Source: an uncultured Clostridia bacterium
Lineage (GTDB): Bacteria > Bacillota > Clostridia > Monoglobales > Monoglobaceae
Length of the DNA: 28,295 nucleotides
Reading direction: 5' to 3'
Assembly: GCA_934463175.1 (NCBI GenBank)
Contig: CAKSIW010000029.1
Span: 1-28,295, forward strand
Positions 15,684 to 24,253 of the stretch are shown piece by piece; positions within the stretch are counted from its first letter, which is position 1, and every line of letters starts with the position of its first letter. The notes beneath the pieces are model-generated. The model ran no database searches and was not told the DNA's origin. It saw only the letters and a program-made list of their open reading frames with translations. The position numbers were made by a program, and so were the translations under genes.

Positions 15684-18440
15684 ATGAAACATTTCAAACG
15701 GGTTGTTGGATTAATTGTGTTGTCGGCAATGACGGCTGCGCTTTTTGCACAGATGTCATATGCGGACTCCGATGACGGCTATTATGCCGTGTTTGAGGAC
15801 GATTTTGAAAGCTATGAGGTTATGCAGTATACGGACAGAATCGGGAGCAAGTGGAAGGGAACAAGCAGCGGTGAAACAATGCAGATTACGGAGCTTGACG
15901 AAGAACACGGAAAATCCGTTATGTTTGAAGGAAAGAGCACGGACGGCGGCGTTACATGGTCATCGGGAAACAATTTTGAGACGCAGGCGGAGTCGTCTCT
16001 GAACGCAGCGCAGAAGCGTGTGAAGCTTGAAGCCGAGCTTTATTCCGAAGCGTTAAGATATTTTCAGTTCAGATTAATGGACAGTTCAAAAAACTGGAAT
16101 CTGATGACACTCAACAACTCAACCGGTGCGATTAGCGTCTATGACGGAACGAGTGCAAAAGCCACGGGAGCGGTTTTTCCGACGGGAACATGGGTGAAGG
16201 TGACGGCGGAGCTGAATTTTGAGACCATGACATATAAATGCTATATGGAAGCGGACGGGACTCGGACAGTGCTGGCTGACGGCTATAAGATTGCCAACAT
16301 TTCGGGACTCACAAAGGTTCGTTCAACTGCGGGAAAGACGCAGCCTCTGATTAAAATGTATATGGACAATTTCAGGATTTCATATCTCGAAGGCTTTCGC
16401 GCGGAGCAGTGCAGCGTGACAGACGGCAGTGCGGATTTTCCTGTCAACGGAACTGTTTCATTCACGTTTTCAAATCCGATTGATTCGGCAAGCCTCGGCG
16501 GAGTTACGGCTGTTAAAAAGACAGACGGAGCAGAGACACCGGTTCCTGCCGAAATCACAGCGGACGGCAAACAGCTTAAGGTTTCTTTTGAGAATGATGA
16601 GCTTGAGTTTTCGTCTGAATATGAAATACGCATAACTCAGGAGCTGAAGGACGCATACGGACAGAACGCGGAGGAGAGCGCGGTGACATTCAAAACCACC
16701 GCTCCCGATGTTGTGTGCAGAATCGGCACTGTTGAGACGAATGAAGGCGGTCTTGAGGTCACGGCATATGCAAAGAACGGAACTGCGGAGGAAAAGACGG
16801 TGCGGCTTTATCTTGCGGTTTGCGGAACGGACGGCAGACTCAGGTATCTGAGCACGGAAAGACTCGGAAAGGACGAAAAAACTCTTTCCGCGGAAATGGA
16901 CAGCTATGAGACGCTCAGAGCTGTGACGGCAGAGACGGGAGATTCGGTTTTTGCCTTTATCACGGACGAGAATGACAGACCTGTTGTTTCGTATTACTGC
17001 GGTTCGGACGGAAAGACGGAAAAAACGCTCAAAAGCGGTGAAGACACGGTGCAAATCACGGAATATAAGGTTGAGGTGGTTGACGGCTGTGACATGCTGT
17101 TTGCCGCAGGCAAGGCTTCGGGAGGAGGAACAAGGCTGCTGCTTCTGAAGGTTGTCGATCCCGACGGAAAAACGGATATGCTCATTCCGATATATACGAA
17201 TGAGGACGGAGGATTTGAGATACGCTATGAGCTTTCGGAGCGTGACGGAGATTACACAATCAGCTTAAGCGGATACGGAATTTCGGGCAGTGATTCAAAG
17301 CCGCTGTTCTACATGAAGGAAGCAACAAGAACGAAAATCAAGGATGACGTGAACGGTGCAAAAACAGCAGATGAGACGGCAGAGGTTCTCGGAAACGGGA
17401 CGACCGCAGAGCTTCTGACAAAGGCGAATCCGACGCTTGGCAAGACTTTCTTTAAGAAAGACAATTATATTCTGATAAATGAAAACCGTGATTACGGCAG
17501 CTACACCGAGCTGATTGATTTTATGCTTGAAATTCAGGCACTGGAGAGTAAAATCAACGCGGCGGACTGGCTGGGACTGAAAACGGTTATAAGTGAGAAT
17601 AATGCTGTCATATTCGGAAATGACAATGAAACGCGTGAAAAATACGGTAAGCTTTCCGACAAGGATATTAAGACAATTGCGGATTATCTGCCTCTTGAAA
17701 GTGTCTATGCATTGCGCAAAACGATTAAGGAATACACGCCTGCGCCAAGCGGCGGAGGCTCAGGCTCGGGTTCGGGTTCAGGTTCGGGCGGCGGAACAGG
17801 TTTCACGTATATTCCGAAAAGTGATTCCGGCGCAAAACCGTCCGATGAGCCGGCAAAGCCGTCGGAGGACGACAGCCGCTCATTTGATGATATTGCAGGT
17901 GTTGACTGGGCAAGAGAGAGCATTGAACGTCTGAGCAAAAGCGGAATTATGACAGGTGACGGCGACGGAAAATTCAGACCCGATGATTTTGTTGTGCGCG
18001 AGGAGCTTGTGAAGCTTGTGTGCAGTATGCTCAGAATTGACGTGTCATCAGCCGCGTCCGTGAGCTTTTCTGACGTGAATGAGAACGAATGGTATGCTCC
18101 GTATATACAGAAGGCGTTTGAAATGGGCATTATTTCGGGCTTTGACGGCAGGTTTGGAATTTCGGAGGCAATCACGAGAGAGGACATGGCGACAATAATT
18201 TACCGTGTGTTCAAGGCTTCGGACATTAAGACAGATGTTGCCGGCGAAAGCGTGAGCCGCTTTGCCGATGAGGACGAATTCAGCGATTATGCAACGGAGG
18301 CAATCCGTGTTATGCAGACGCTGGGAATAATCAACGGCAGAGATGACAACAGATTCTGCCCGCGTGAGATGGCAACACGTGCTGAAACTGCGTGTATGAT
18401 TGACAGAATTATGTCGTATATTGAGGAGGGAACGAAATGA
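15684..18440 (+). CDS. SLH-anchored surface protein with lectin-like and Ig-like modules
   Basis: GGGAGG (15669-15674) is nine bases before the ATG at 15684; the frame's extension to 15624 lacks such a site. The 918-residue protein has a signal peptide (about 1-27), a lectin-like module at about 34-236 (AVFEDDFESYE, YMDNFRISYL) like those of the two previous proteins, and a Big_5-type Ig-like domain at about 238-342. A region of unknown fold follows, then a Gly/Ser linker at about 689-705 and three SLH domains starting near 733 (FDDIAGVDW), 794 (FSDVNENEW) and 859 (FADEDEFSD). SLH domains bind pyruvylated secondary cell-wall polymer, so it should sit on the cell surface and display the lectin-like module outward. 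No catalytic motif is recognised. Its stop overlaps the start of the next SLH-type gene by four bases, so the two are probably made together. Confidence 0.88.
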   Translation: MKHFKRVVGLIVLSAMTAALFAQMSYADSDDGYYAVFEDDFESYEVMQYTDRIGSKWKGTSSGETMQITELDEEHGKSVMFEGKSTDGGVTWSSGNNFETQAESSLNAAQKRVKLEAELYSEALRYFQFRLMDSSKNWNLMTLNNSTGAISVYDGTSAKATGAVFPTGTWVKVTAELNFETMTYKCYMEADGTRTVLADGYKIANISGLTKVRSTAGKTQPLIKMYMDNFRISYLEGFRAEQCSVTDGSADFPVNGTVSFTFSNPIDSASLGGVTAVKKTDGAETPVPAEITADGKQLKVSFENDELEFSSEYEIRITQELKDAYGQNAEESAVTFKTTAPDVVCRIGTVETNEGGLEVTAYAKNGTAEEKTVRLYLAVCGTDGRLRYLSTERLGKDEKTLSAEMDSYETLRAVTAETGDSVFAFITDENDRPVVSYYCGSDGKTEKTLKSGEDTVQITEYKVEVVDGCDMLFAAGKASGGGTRLLLLKVVDPDGKTDMLIPIYTNEDGGFEIRYELSERDGDYTISLSGYGISGSDSKPLFYMKEATRTKIKDDVNGAKTADETAEVLGNGTTAELLTKANPTLGKTFFKKDNYILINENRDYGSYTELIDFMLEIQALESKINAADWLGLKTVISENNAVIFGNDNETREKYGKLSDKDIKTIADYLPLESVYALRKTIKEYTPAPSGGGSGSGSGSGSGGGTGFTYIPKSDSGAKPSDEPAKPSEDDSRSFDDIAGVDWARESIERLSKSGIMTGDGDGKFRPDDFVVREELVKLVCSMLRIDVSSAASVSFSDVNENEWYAPYIQKAFEMGIISGFDGRFGISEAITREDMATIIYRVFKASDIKTDVAGESVSRFADEDEFSDYATEAIRVMQTLGIINGRDDNRFCPREMATRAETACMIDRIMSYIEEGTK

Positions 18441-21019
18441 AAAAAATAACAGCGTGCCTTTTGTGCATGGTTATGCTTTTGGCTCTTTTTCCGAGCGGAG
18501 CAGCTTGCGCATATTCACAAACAGATGTCGGTGAGGATTTGGAAATTCTCTGCGCATTAGGTGTTATTGCAGAGGGCGGAATTGAGACGGGAGATGAAAT
18601 TTCGCGCGCTGATGCAGTTTATTATTCAATGAAAATATGCGGCTATTCCTTTGATGAGGGGAGTTCTGACGGGAAAGAATCCGAGGTGTTTTCCGATGTT
18701 GGGGCGGAAACGGAGCATTTCCGCTATATTGCCGCAGCATATGAAATGGGGATAATCAGCGGAGGTGAGTTCAGACCGAATGACTCACTGACACTGAATG
18801 AGGCAATAAAGATTTTTTCTTCAGTTCTCGGATACGGAACAATTGCGGAGCTTGACGGCGGTTTTCCGTCGGGATATTTCAAATATGCCAGAAGAGCGGG
18901 CGTTCTGAACGGCTGTGTGCTGCCGGGCGGTGATTCTGCGGTTTCGTCAGACCTGTTTGTTAAAATGCTCAGAAATACAATTGAGGCGACTGCAATTGAT
19001 CTGGAAACGGTGAAGGTGAAGGACGGCAGCTCAACGGTATCCTACGGCGATTCAAACAATTCGTGCCTTTTGGACAAGGTGTTTGACGCCGTGAGGGAAA
19101 AAGGTATTGTTGAGGCTGACAGCTACACCTCAATCTATGACGAATCGGGCATTGAAAAAACGGCTGTGGCAATAAACGGAACGGTTTATTATGCGGACGG
19201 AATTGACGCGTCGGCACTTCTCGGCTGTGAAGCTGAGGTGTATATAAAAAGAAACGGGAGCGGTCTCGGAACGGTCATATGGGCAAAAATTATTGATGAG
19301 GACAGGCAGATAACCCATATTTCAAGTGAGGATATTGACAGGCAGAAAACGACGGCTTCCAATCTTGTATATTATGGCAAAGGGGACAGAGAAACCAATA
19401 TGGTCATTCCGCGGTCGGCAACTCTGATTAAAGACGGGATCAGATGTGCTCTGGACGACAAGGCACTGCTCATGCCGCAGTGGGGTGAGCTTGACCTGAT
19501 TGACAATAATTATGACGGTAAAGCGGACGTTATAAAGGTTTTTGACTATAAAACAATGATTGTCGGGCAGACAGACAAAACAAACGAGTGTTTGTTCGAC
19601 AGGCAGAACGGAACATGCCTTGATATTTCGGCGAAGAACGGCAAAAACGTTGTAATTTTCAAAAACGGAAAGAAAGCGGCATTTGACGAGTTGAGAGAAA
19701 AGGATATTGTGTTGTATACCGAAGCGTTAAACGGCAGTAAAAAGTATATTGTGCTGAAGGTGAGCGACAAGAGCATATCGGGCAAGGTGACAAAGCAGAA
19801 GGATAACAAGGTGACGGTTGGTTCGGACGAATATCTGATTTCTGCCGACGCTGCCGCAAGTGTGACTGTCGGAACAAAAGGAAAATTCTACACCGACATT
19901 CTCGGAAGAATTGCCTATGCTGAGTTTGAAAGAGAAAAGGTATACGGCTATCTGAATGAGCTTGGAATGGAGAAAACGCTGGATAAGACGGTCAAGCTGA
20001 AAATTTTCACCGAAAACAACAGATGGGTCACTCTTTCGTGTCTTGACAAGATTAAATTTAACGGCAGCATGATTAAGGCGGAGACGTTTTATAATGACAA
20101 CTACAGCAGCGACAAAAGCTTCCGTCAGCTTATAACCTATATGGTTGATGATGACGGAAAAATTAAGGAAGTGAATTTTGCGCAGAGCTTTGAAAGACGG
20201 AGTTCTGAGGAGGACGCTGCAATTTCGGGGAATATATTCAGACTTTACGGCAGTCTGACAAGCGGAACATACAGGTCATCATACGGTTCGTTCAACAACC
20301 TGATTGCTCTGATGCCGGACGCAAAAATATTCCTGATTCCTGTTCAGTCGGGCTCAGGCAGTGCGAGTGAAAAAGACTTTTCGGTTGTGGGACAGGGGTC
20401 ACTGTCCGCAGGCGAAGCATACAATAATATTACTGCGTATGACGCTGACAAGGTTGGCAGAGCGGCGGCATGTGTCTGCATTGGCAATGCGGGCGTAATT
20501 GATAAAAAGTCGAATGTTGCCGTTGTACTCAGCACTGCAAACGTTATGGGCGATGACGGCGAAATCACGGCAGGAATAAGCTGTATGCTTTCAGGCTCTG
20601 AGGTTACTCTGCCGATCAAGCCCGACAACACTTCACTGAACACCATGGCTTCAGGACTGGAGGAAGGAGATGTCATTCAGGTATATATTGACACATACGG
20701 ATATGTGACGGCAATATCGCTGCTTTTTGACATGTCGCTCGGAGACAATCAGAAAAGCATCAGCGGAGGCGTATATTCAAGTGCCACAATGGTTGCCGGA
20801 GAGATTCTGTATTTTGACGGAAGCAGTAATCTTTTGCAGATTTCATATCCCGATGAAGGAATTTTCAGTGCGTCGTCTCTGAATACGGTATATCTGTATG
20901 ATAAAAATGCTCCGCATAACAAAGTCAGAACTGCGTCAAAGGAGATTCTCACACCGGGCAGGTACGGATTTTTCAGAATACAGGATTTTATGATTAAGGA
21001 AATTATGATTATAGAGTAA
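18437..21019 (+). CDS. Large secreted protein with N-terminal SLH-like repeats, function unknown
   Basis: The ATG at 18437 overlaps the preceding stop (ATGA) and has GAGGAGGG just upstream, so translation is likely coupled. The 860-residue protein has a signal peptide (about 1-25, ACA). Three weak SLH-like repeats follow at about 30-75, 87-137 (FSDVGAETEHFRYIAAAYEM, FRPNDSLTLNEA) and 140-190, and then about 670 residues rich in beta strands. These include SISGKVTKQKDNKVTVGSDE followed by a YGYLNELGM segment, a pattern I associate with SLH surface proteins of Clostridia. No enzymatic motif is seen. The SLH repeats are at the N-terminus here and at the C-terminus in the partner protein. It is probably a surface structural or binding protein that works with the SLH protein before it; its role in polysaccharide use is inferred only from context. 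Confidence 0.8.
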   Translation: MKKITACLLCMVMLLALFPSGAACAYSQTDVGEDLEILCALGVIAEGGIETGDEISRADAVYYSMKICGYSFDEGSSDGKESEVFSDVGAETEHFRYIAAAYEMGIISGGEFRPNDSLTLNEAIKIFSSVLGYGTIAELDGGFPSGYFKYARRAGVLNGCVLPGGDSAVSSDLFVKMLRNTIEATAIDLETVKVKDGSSTVSYGDSNNSCLLDKVFDAVREKGIVEADSYTSIYDESGIEKTAVAINGTVYYADGIDASALLGCEAEVYIKRNGSGLGTVIWAKIIDEDRQITHISSEDIDRQKTTASNLVYYGKGDRETNMVIPRSATLIKDGIRCALDDKALLMPQWGELDLIDNNYDGKADVIKVFDYKTMIVGQTDKTNECLFDRQNGTCLDISAKNGKNVVIFKNGKKAAFDELREKDIVLYTEALNGSKKYIVLKVSDKSISGKVTKQKDNKVTVGSDEYLISADAAASVTVGTKGKFYTDILGRIAYAEFEREKVYGYLNELGMEKTLDKTVKLKIFTENNRWVTLSCLDKIKFNGSMIKAETFYNDNYSSDKSFRQLITYMVDDDGKIKEVNFAQSFERRSSEEDAAISGNIFRLYGSLTSGTYRSSYGSFNNLIALMPDAKIFLIPVQSGSGSASEKDFSVVGQGSLSAGEAYNNITAYDADKVGRAAACVCIGNAGVIDKKSNVAVVLSTANVMGDDGEITAGISCMLSGSEVTLPIKPDNTSLNTMASGLEEGDVIQVYIDTYGYVTAISLLFDMSLGDNQKSISGGVYSSATMVAGEILYFDGSSNLLQISYPDEGIFSASSLNTVYLYDKNAPHNKVRTASKEILTPGRYGFFRIQDFMIKEIMIIE

Positions 21020-21045
21020 ATTCAAAAAGCGGGATGGTATTATAA

Positions 21046-22320
21046 ATGGACAACACAGCAATAAAAGAATTAAATATGTTAGCATTGGAAGAGGAGAATA
21101 AAAAAGAAATTTTGTTTACAAGCGGCGACCCGATTGCCGAAAGACTGTGGTATATTGCACTGGACGATGTGGACAGAAATTACTGTATTGACACGGAGTA
21201 TGGCAGAGTTTTTGCGGCAGGAGGATATAATGCGCACAAAAACTGGGATGGACTCACGTTTAACCGTGACACGTCATATTCAGGGCTGCTCGGGCTGAAC
21301 CTGATTCGTCCGAAGGAAATGCTGACAAGCATGAAGGCGATCCGTGAATGCAGAAAGAAGCTCGGATTTTGCTGCATAAAAAACATGGCACTCCATGGAG
21401 TGCCGAATGTTAAGGTATATGACATGCCTCTTGTAGAGTTCAAAAAAATATTTCACAAGGCGTCATCAATAAACAAAACTGATGATGTGATATGGCTCTG
21501 GTGTGCATATGATTTGCTTATGAAAAACGATTTTCACGAATGGGAATGGCTGTATGAGAACGGCAGGGAGTGCTTTGAACGGTTTTATGACTGTTTTTTT
21601 GATGAGCATGACGGACTGTATTTCGGTCAGCCGACATTCATTGATGTCGGTTCAAACGGCTATCCGGAAAGCTTTGGATATAAGACGGAGGAGGCGATGA
21701 ACAACGGTGTGTGGGTTAAGGCGTCCTCCACGAACAGTTTATATTACAAGGGCTTGTGCATTATGGCGGAGGCTGCGGAAAAGCTGGGAAAATGCGAAGA
21801 CGCGGACGCATGGAGGAAAAAAGCTGAGGCACTTAAGGCGGCTGTGCTGAACGGACTGAGGTTTGAGGACGGCAGATTTGCATATTTCAAGCATAAATGC
21901 GGAAAGCTTGAAGAACGTCAGGAAATACTGGGGTCAGCGTTCCCCGTGCTGTGCGGAATTGCGGAGGAAGATGACGCGAAGGCGGCAATTAAAAACTATC
22001 CCGTAACCGCGTTTGGTGCACCGCTCATATATCCGTATTTTGAAAATGACCTTGTGCTGCACAATAACTCAATGTGGCCGTTTGCGGATACATTTTTGCT
22101 GCTTGCCGTTGAAAAGGCACTTGACGTTGATTTGACGGAATTGAATTTGCAGATACTCAAAAATGATACGGTGAGAGGTCATATGGGTGAATTCAGAAAC
22201 GCAAGGACAAATGAAATGATGGGGGCGTCGGCGCAGCTTTGGAGCATAGCTGCATATATAAACACCTGCGTCCGTGCCGGCATGACGGAGCTTGATAAGG
22301 AAAGCGTAAAAATAAATTAA
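21046..22320 (+). CDS. Six-hairpin (alpha/alpha)6 glycoside hydrolase-like protein, cytoplasmic
   Basis: The 424-residue protein has no signal peptide. It reads as a helical toroid with glycosidase-type motifs: FNRDTSYSG (72-80), TDDVIWLWCAYDLL (146-159), DGLYFGQPTFIDVG (189-202), SSTNSLYYKG (227-236) and SMWPFADTF near 345. These resemble the GH63/GH37/MGH1-like group of six-hairpin glycosidases, where acidic residues in such motifs do catalysis. Asp75, Asp146/147 and Asp200 are candidates, but I cannot assign them. The Shine-Dalgarno is weak (GCGGGATGG before the ATG at 21046). It is the first of four cytoplasmic enzymes in the operon, so it likely acts on imported oligosaccharides. GH88/GH105 uronidases share this fold, but their sequence signatures are not evident, so that function is only a possibility. 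Confidence 0.72.
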   Translation: MDNTAIKELNMLALEEENKKEILFTSGDPIAERLWYIALDDVDRNYCIDTEYGRVFAAGGYNAHKNWDGLTFNRDTSYSGLLGLNLIRPKEMLTSMKAIRECRKKLGFCCIKNMALHGVPNVKVYDMPLVEFKKIFHKASSINKTDDVIWLWCAYDLLMKNDFHEWEWLYENGRECFERFYDCFFDEHDGLYFGQPTFIDVGSNGYPESFGYKTEEAMNNGVWVKASSTNSLYYKGLCIMAEAAEKLGKCEDADAWRKKAEALKAAVLNGLRFEDGRFAYFKHKCGKLEERQEILGSAFPVLCGIAEEDDAKAAIKNYPVTAFGAPLIYPYFENDLVLHNNSMWPFADTFLLLAVEKALDVDLTELNLQILKNDTVRGHMGEFRNARTNEMMGASAQLWSIAAYINTCVRAGMTELDKESVKIN

Positions 22321-22335
22321 CAGAGGAGAGCAGGA

Positions 22336-24222
22336 ATGTATACAATAAAGAAGGGCAGATTGTATAAGGGAAACAAGGCGGTGTTCGGAGTCGGTGTGTC
22401 ATATTATGCGTCATACCATGAGCGCAAGGTGCCGGTGCCGAAGGACGGAGACAGAATCGGCGAGATGAAGAAGGATCTGAAGGGTATGGCGGATTTCGGA
22501 TTCAACATGGTGAGATGTGCGGCACTGTGCGATATGAAATACAATGAAAAGCAGGAGGTCGAAGCCGAAACGGGATTCATGGACTCCATAATGGAGGAGG
22601 CGGAAAAAGACGGAATCTCGGTTATGCTGAGACTTCAGGGATATTCAATGAATCTGAGCGGATATGAAGACTATCTCATGCTTGACTCGGAAGGGAAACC
22701 GATGGACAGGACAAGGTGGTATGATTTCATACAGAACTGCCTGCACCATAAGGGAATCATAAAGGACAACGATGCATGCACGAAGGCACTTGCAAAGCAT
22801 TTTGCAGGCTATGCAAGCCTTGCGGGCTATCAGACCTACAACGAGCCGCACTATCCGTCAATCGAACTGTATGACTACAACCCGAAAACAATAGAGGAAT
22901 ACAGGAAGTGGCTTGTGAAAAACAAAACAATGACGGAGGCTGCGGCGGAGGGATACTGTCCGCCTGCAAAACGCCCGAACCCGGAGGAGGACAAGACGGA
23001 CTGGATACACTGGCGGATGTTTGCGGCAGAGGCACTGTCCGATTTTCTGAATCATTCATCAGAGGTTGCGGCGGACGCGTCGGGTGCGGAAACGATGACC
23101 TGCCAGACAACATGCCCTCTGCTGTATTCCAATGCAGGCAGGGGAGTGAACTACTATCAGGTAGCGGAGAAAATGGACGCGGTGGGAGTCACCCACTATT
23201 TTGCCGACACAGCCCCCGAAATATATCTTGCAAATATGCACCTTGACATGAGCGAGAGTGCGGCGGCACTGTATGGCAAGCCGATGTGGATAGTCGAATA
23301 TGACGCAAGAACAAACATACCGCAGGACAAGTTCAGACGTGAAACATATATGGCGGTCGGGAGCGGCTGCAAGGGAATACTGTATTACCAGTGGCGCGGA
23401 GACCACGTGTTCCCCGATTCGCCGGAGGGAAACGGGTTCGGAATTGTGAACTGCGACGGAAGCAGAACAGAGAACTTTGAAAATGCAAAGAATGTCACGG
23501 AGCTTCTGAACAGGCTGTCGGACTATACGGTGAATGCGGAAAGACTGCGCGACGGAGTGGCGGTTTTGTATTCCGAGTGGGCATATCTGCACAGTGACGC
23601 GGCTGAGAACCCCGGAATGAGCCGGACAGACAATGTGTCGGGACTCAGAAATTCATACCGTGACGAGCTGATAGAGATATACAGAGTGCTGCGCGGAGAA
23701 GGCTACAGCGTGGATATAATAAGACCGTGCGATCTGAGAGAAAATGTTCTGAATGAGAAGGTTGTGTTCACGCCGACAGTGAAAAATCTGAGCGATGACG
23801 AAAAACAGGCAATTTCGGAGTTTGAGGAAAAAGGCGGAATTGTGTTCGGAGGAGATGTGGCGGAGTATAAGCACTGCAAGGGAACATATCAGAGGTGCAC
23901 GGAGCAGCTCACGCCGTTTCGGTGCGGCTACCCTGTGTATGACGCAGTTGAAAGCACAGGTGTTATGCCGCATGTCAGAAAGAGCTGCTCAAGAGATTTG
24001 CTGATTGAAACGCTGAAGGGAGACGGATATTATGTTGTCTGCCTGACAAACGGAACAAACCTGAAGAAAACATTTGAAAACGTGAGAGTGGAGACGCGGT
24101 TTGATTTCAGTGAGGCCGTGCTGTATACCTTTGAGAAAAGGGAAGGCACAGTGCTTGAGACCTGCGGAAATGCATTCACGGTGGGAAGAATTGAGGACGG
24201 CGGCTTTGTGCTGCTGAAATGA
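22336..24222 (+). CDS. GH42-like TIM-barrel glycoside hydrolase, cytoplasmic
   Basis: GGAG (22325-22328) is seven bases before the ATG. The 628-residue protein has no signal peptide. The first 20 residues (RLYKGNKAVFGVGVSYYASY region) and FGFNMVR (54-60) begin a TIM barrel. TYNEP (167-171) gives the acid/base Glu170, and PMWIVEYDAR (316-325) gives the nucleophile Glu321, as in clan GH-A. A domain at about 400-560, with VAVLYSEWAYLHSD and a Rossmann-like arrangement (VDIIRPCDL, VVFTPTVKNLSDDE), matches the second domain of GH42 beta-galactosidases, and a short beta domain ends the protein. Length agrees with GH42 (about 630-690). Activity on beta-galactosides is the family expectation; a related GH-A activity on another beta-linked sugar is possible. 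It sits 15 bases after the six-hairpin enzyme gene. Confidence 0.78.
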   Translation: MYTIKKGRLYKGNKAVFGVGVSYYASYHERKVPVPKDGDRIGEMKKDLKGMADFGFNMVRCAALCDMKYNEKQEVEAETGFMDSIMEEAEKDGISVMLRLQGYSMNLSGYEDYLMLDSEGKPMDRTRWYDFIQNCLHHKGIIKDNDACTKALAKHFAGYASLAGYQTYNEPHYPSIELYDYNPKTIEEYRKWLVKNKTMTEAAAEGYCPPAKRPNPEEDKTDWIHWRMFAAEALSDFLNHSSEVAADASGAETMTCQTTCPLLYSNAGRGVNYYQVAEKMDAVGVTHYFADTAPEIYLANMHLDMSESAAALYGKPMWIVEYDARTNIPQDKFRRETYMAVGSGCKGILYYQWRGDHVFPDSPEGNGFGIVNCDGSRTENFENAKNVTELLNRLSDYTVNAERLRDGVAVLYSEWAYLHSDAAENPGMSRTDNVSGLRNSYRDELIEIYRVLRGEGYSVDIIRPCDLRENVLNEKVVFTPTVKNLSDDEKQAISEFEEKGGIVFGGDVAEYKHCKGTYQRCTEQLTPFRCGYPVYDAVESTGVMPHVRKSCSRDLLIETLKGDGYYVVCLTNGTNLKKTFENVRVETRFDFSEAVLYTFEKREGTVLETCGNAFTVGRIEDGGFVLLK

Positions 24223-24253
24223 AGCGGCTGACACAGAATCGGGGGATAATCCA

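Noticed and set aside
17745..17800. Short tandem repeat in DNA (ggttcgggttcaggttcggg type)
   Set aside because: It simply encodes the Gly/Ser linker before the SLH domains; it is not a CRISPR or independent repeat element.
23059..23592. Minus-strand frame of 177 codons opposite the GH42-like gene
   Set aside because: It is antisense to a gene with clear catalytic motifs and has no domain of its own.
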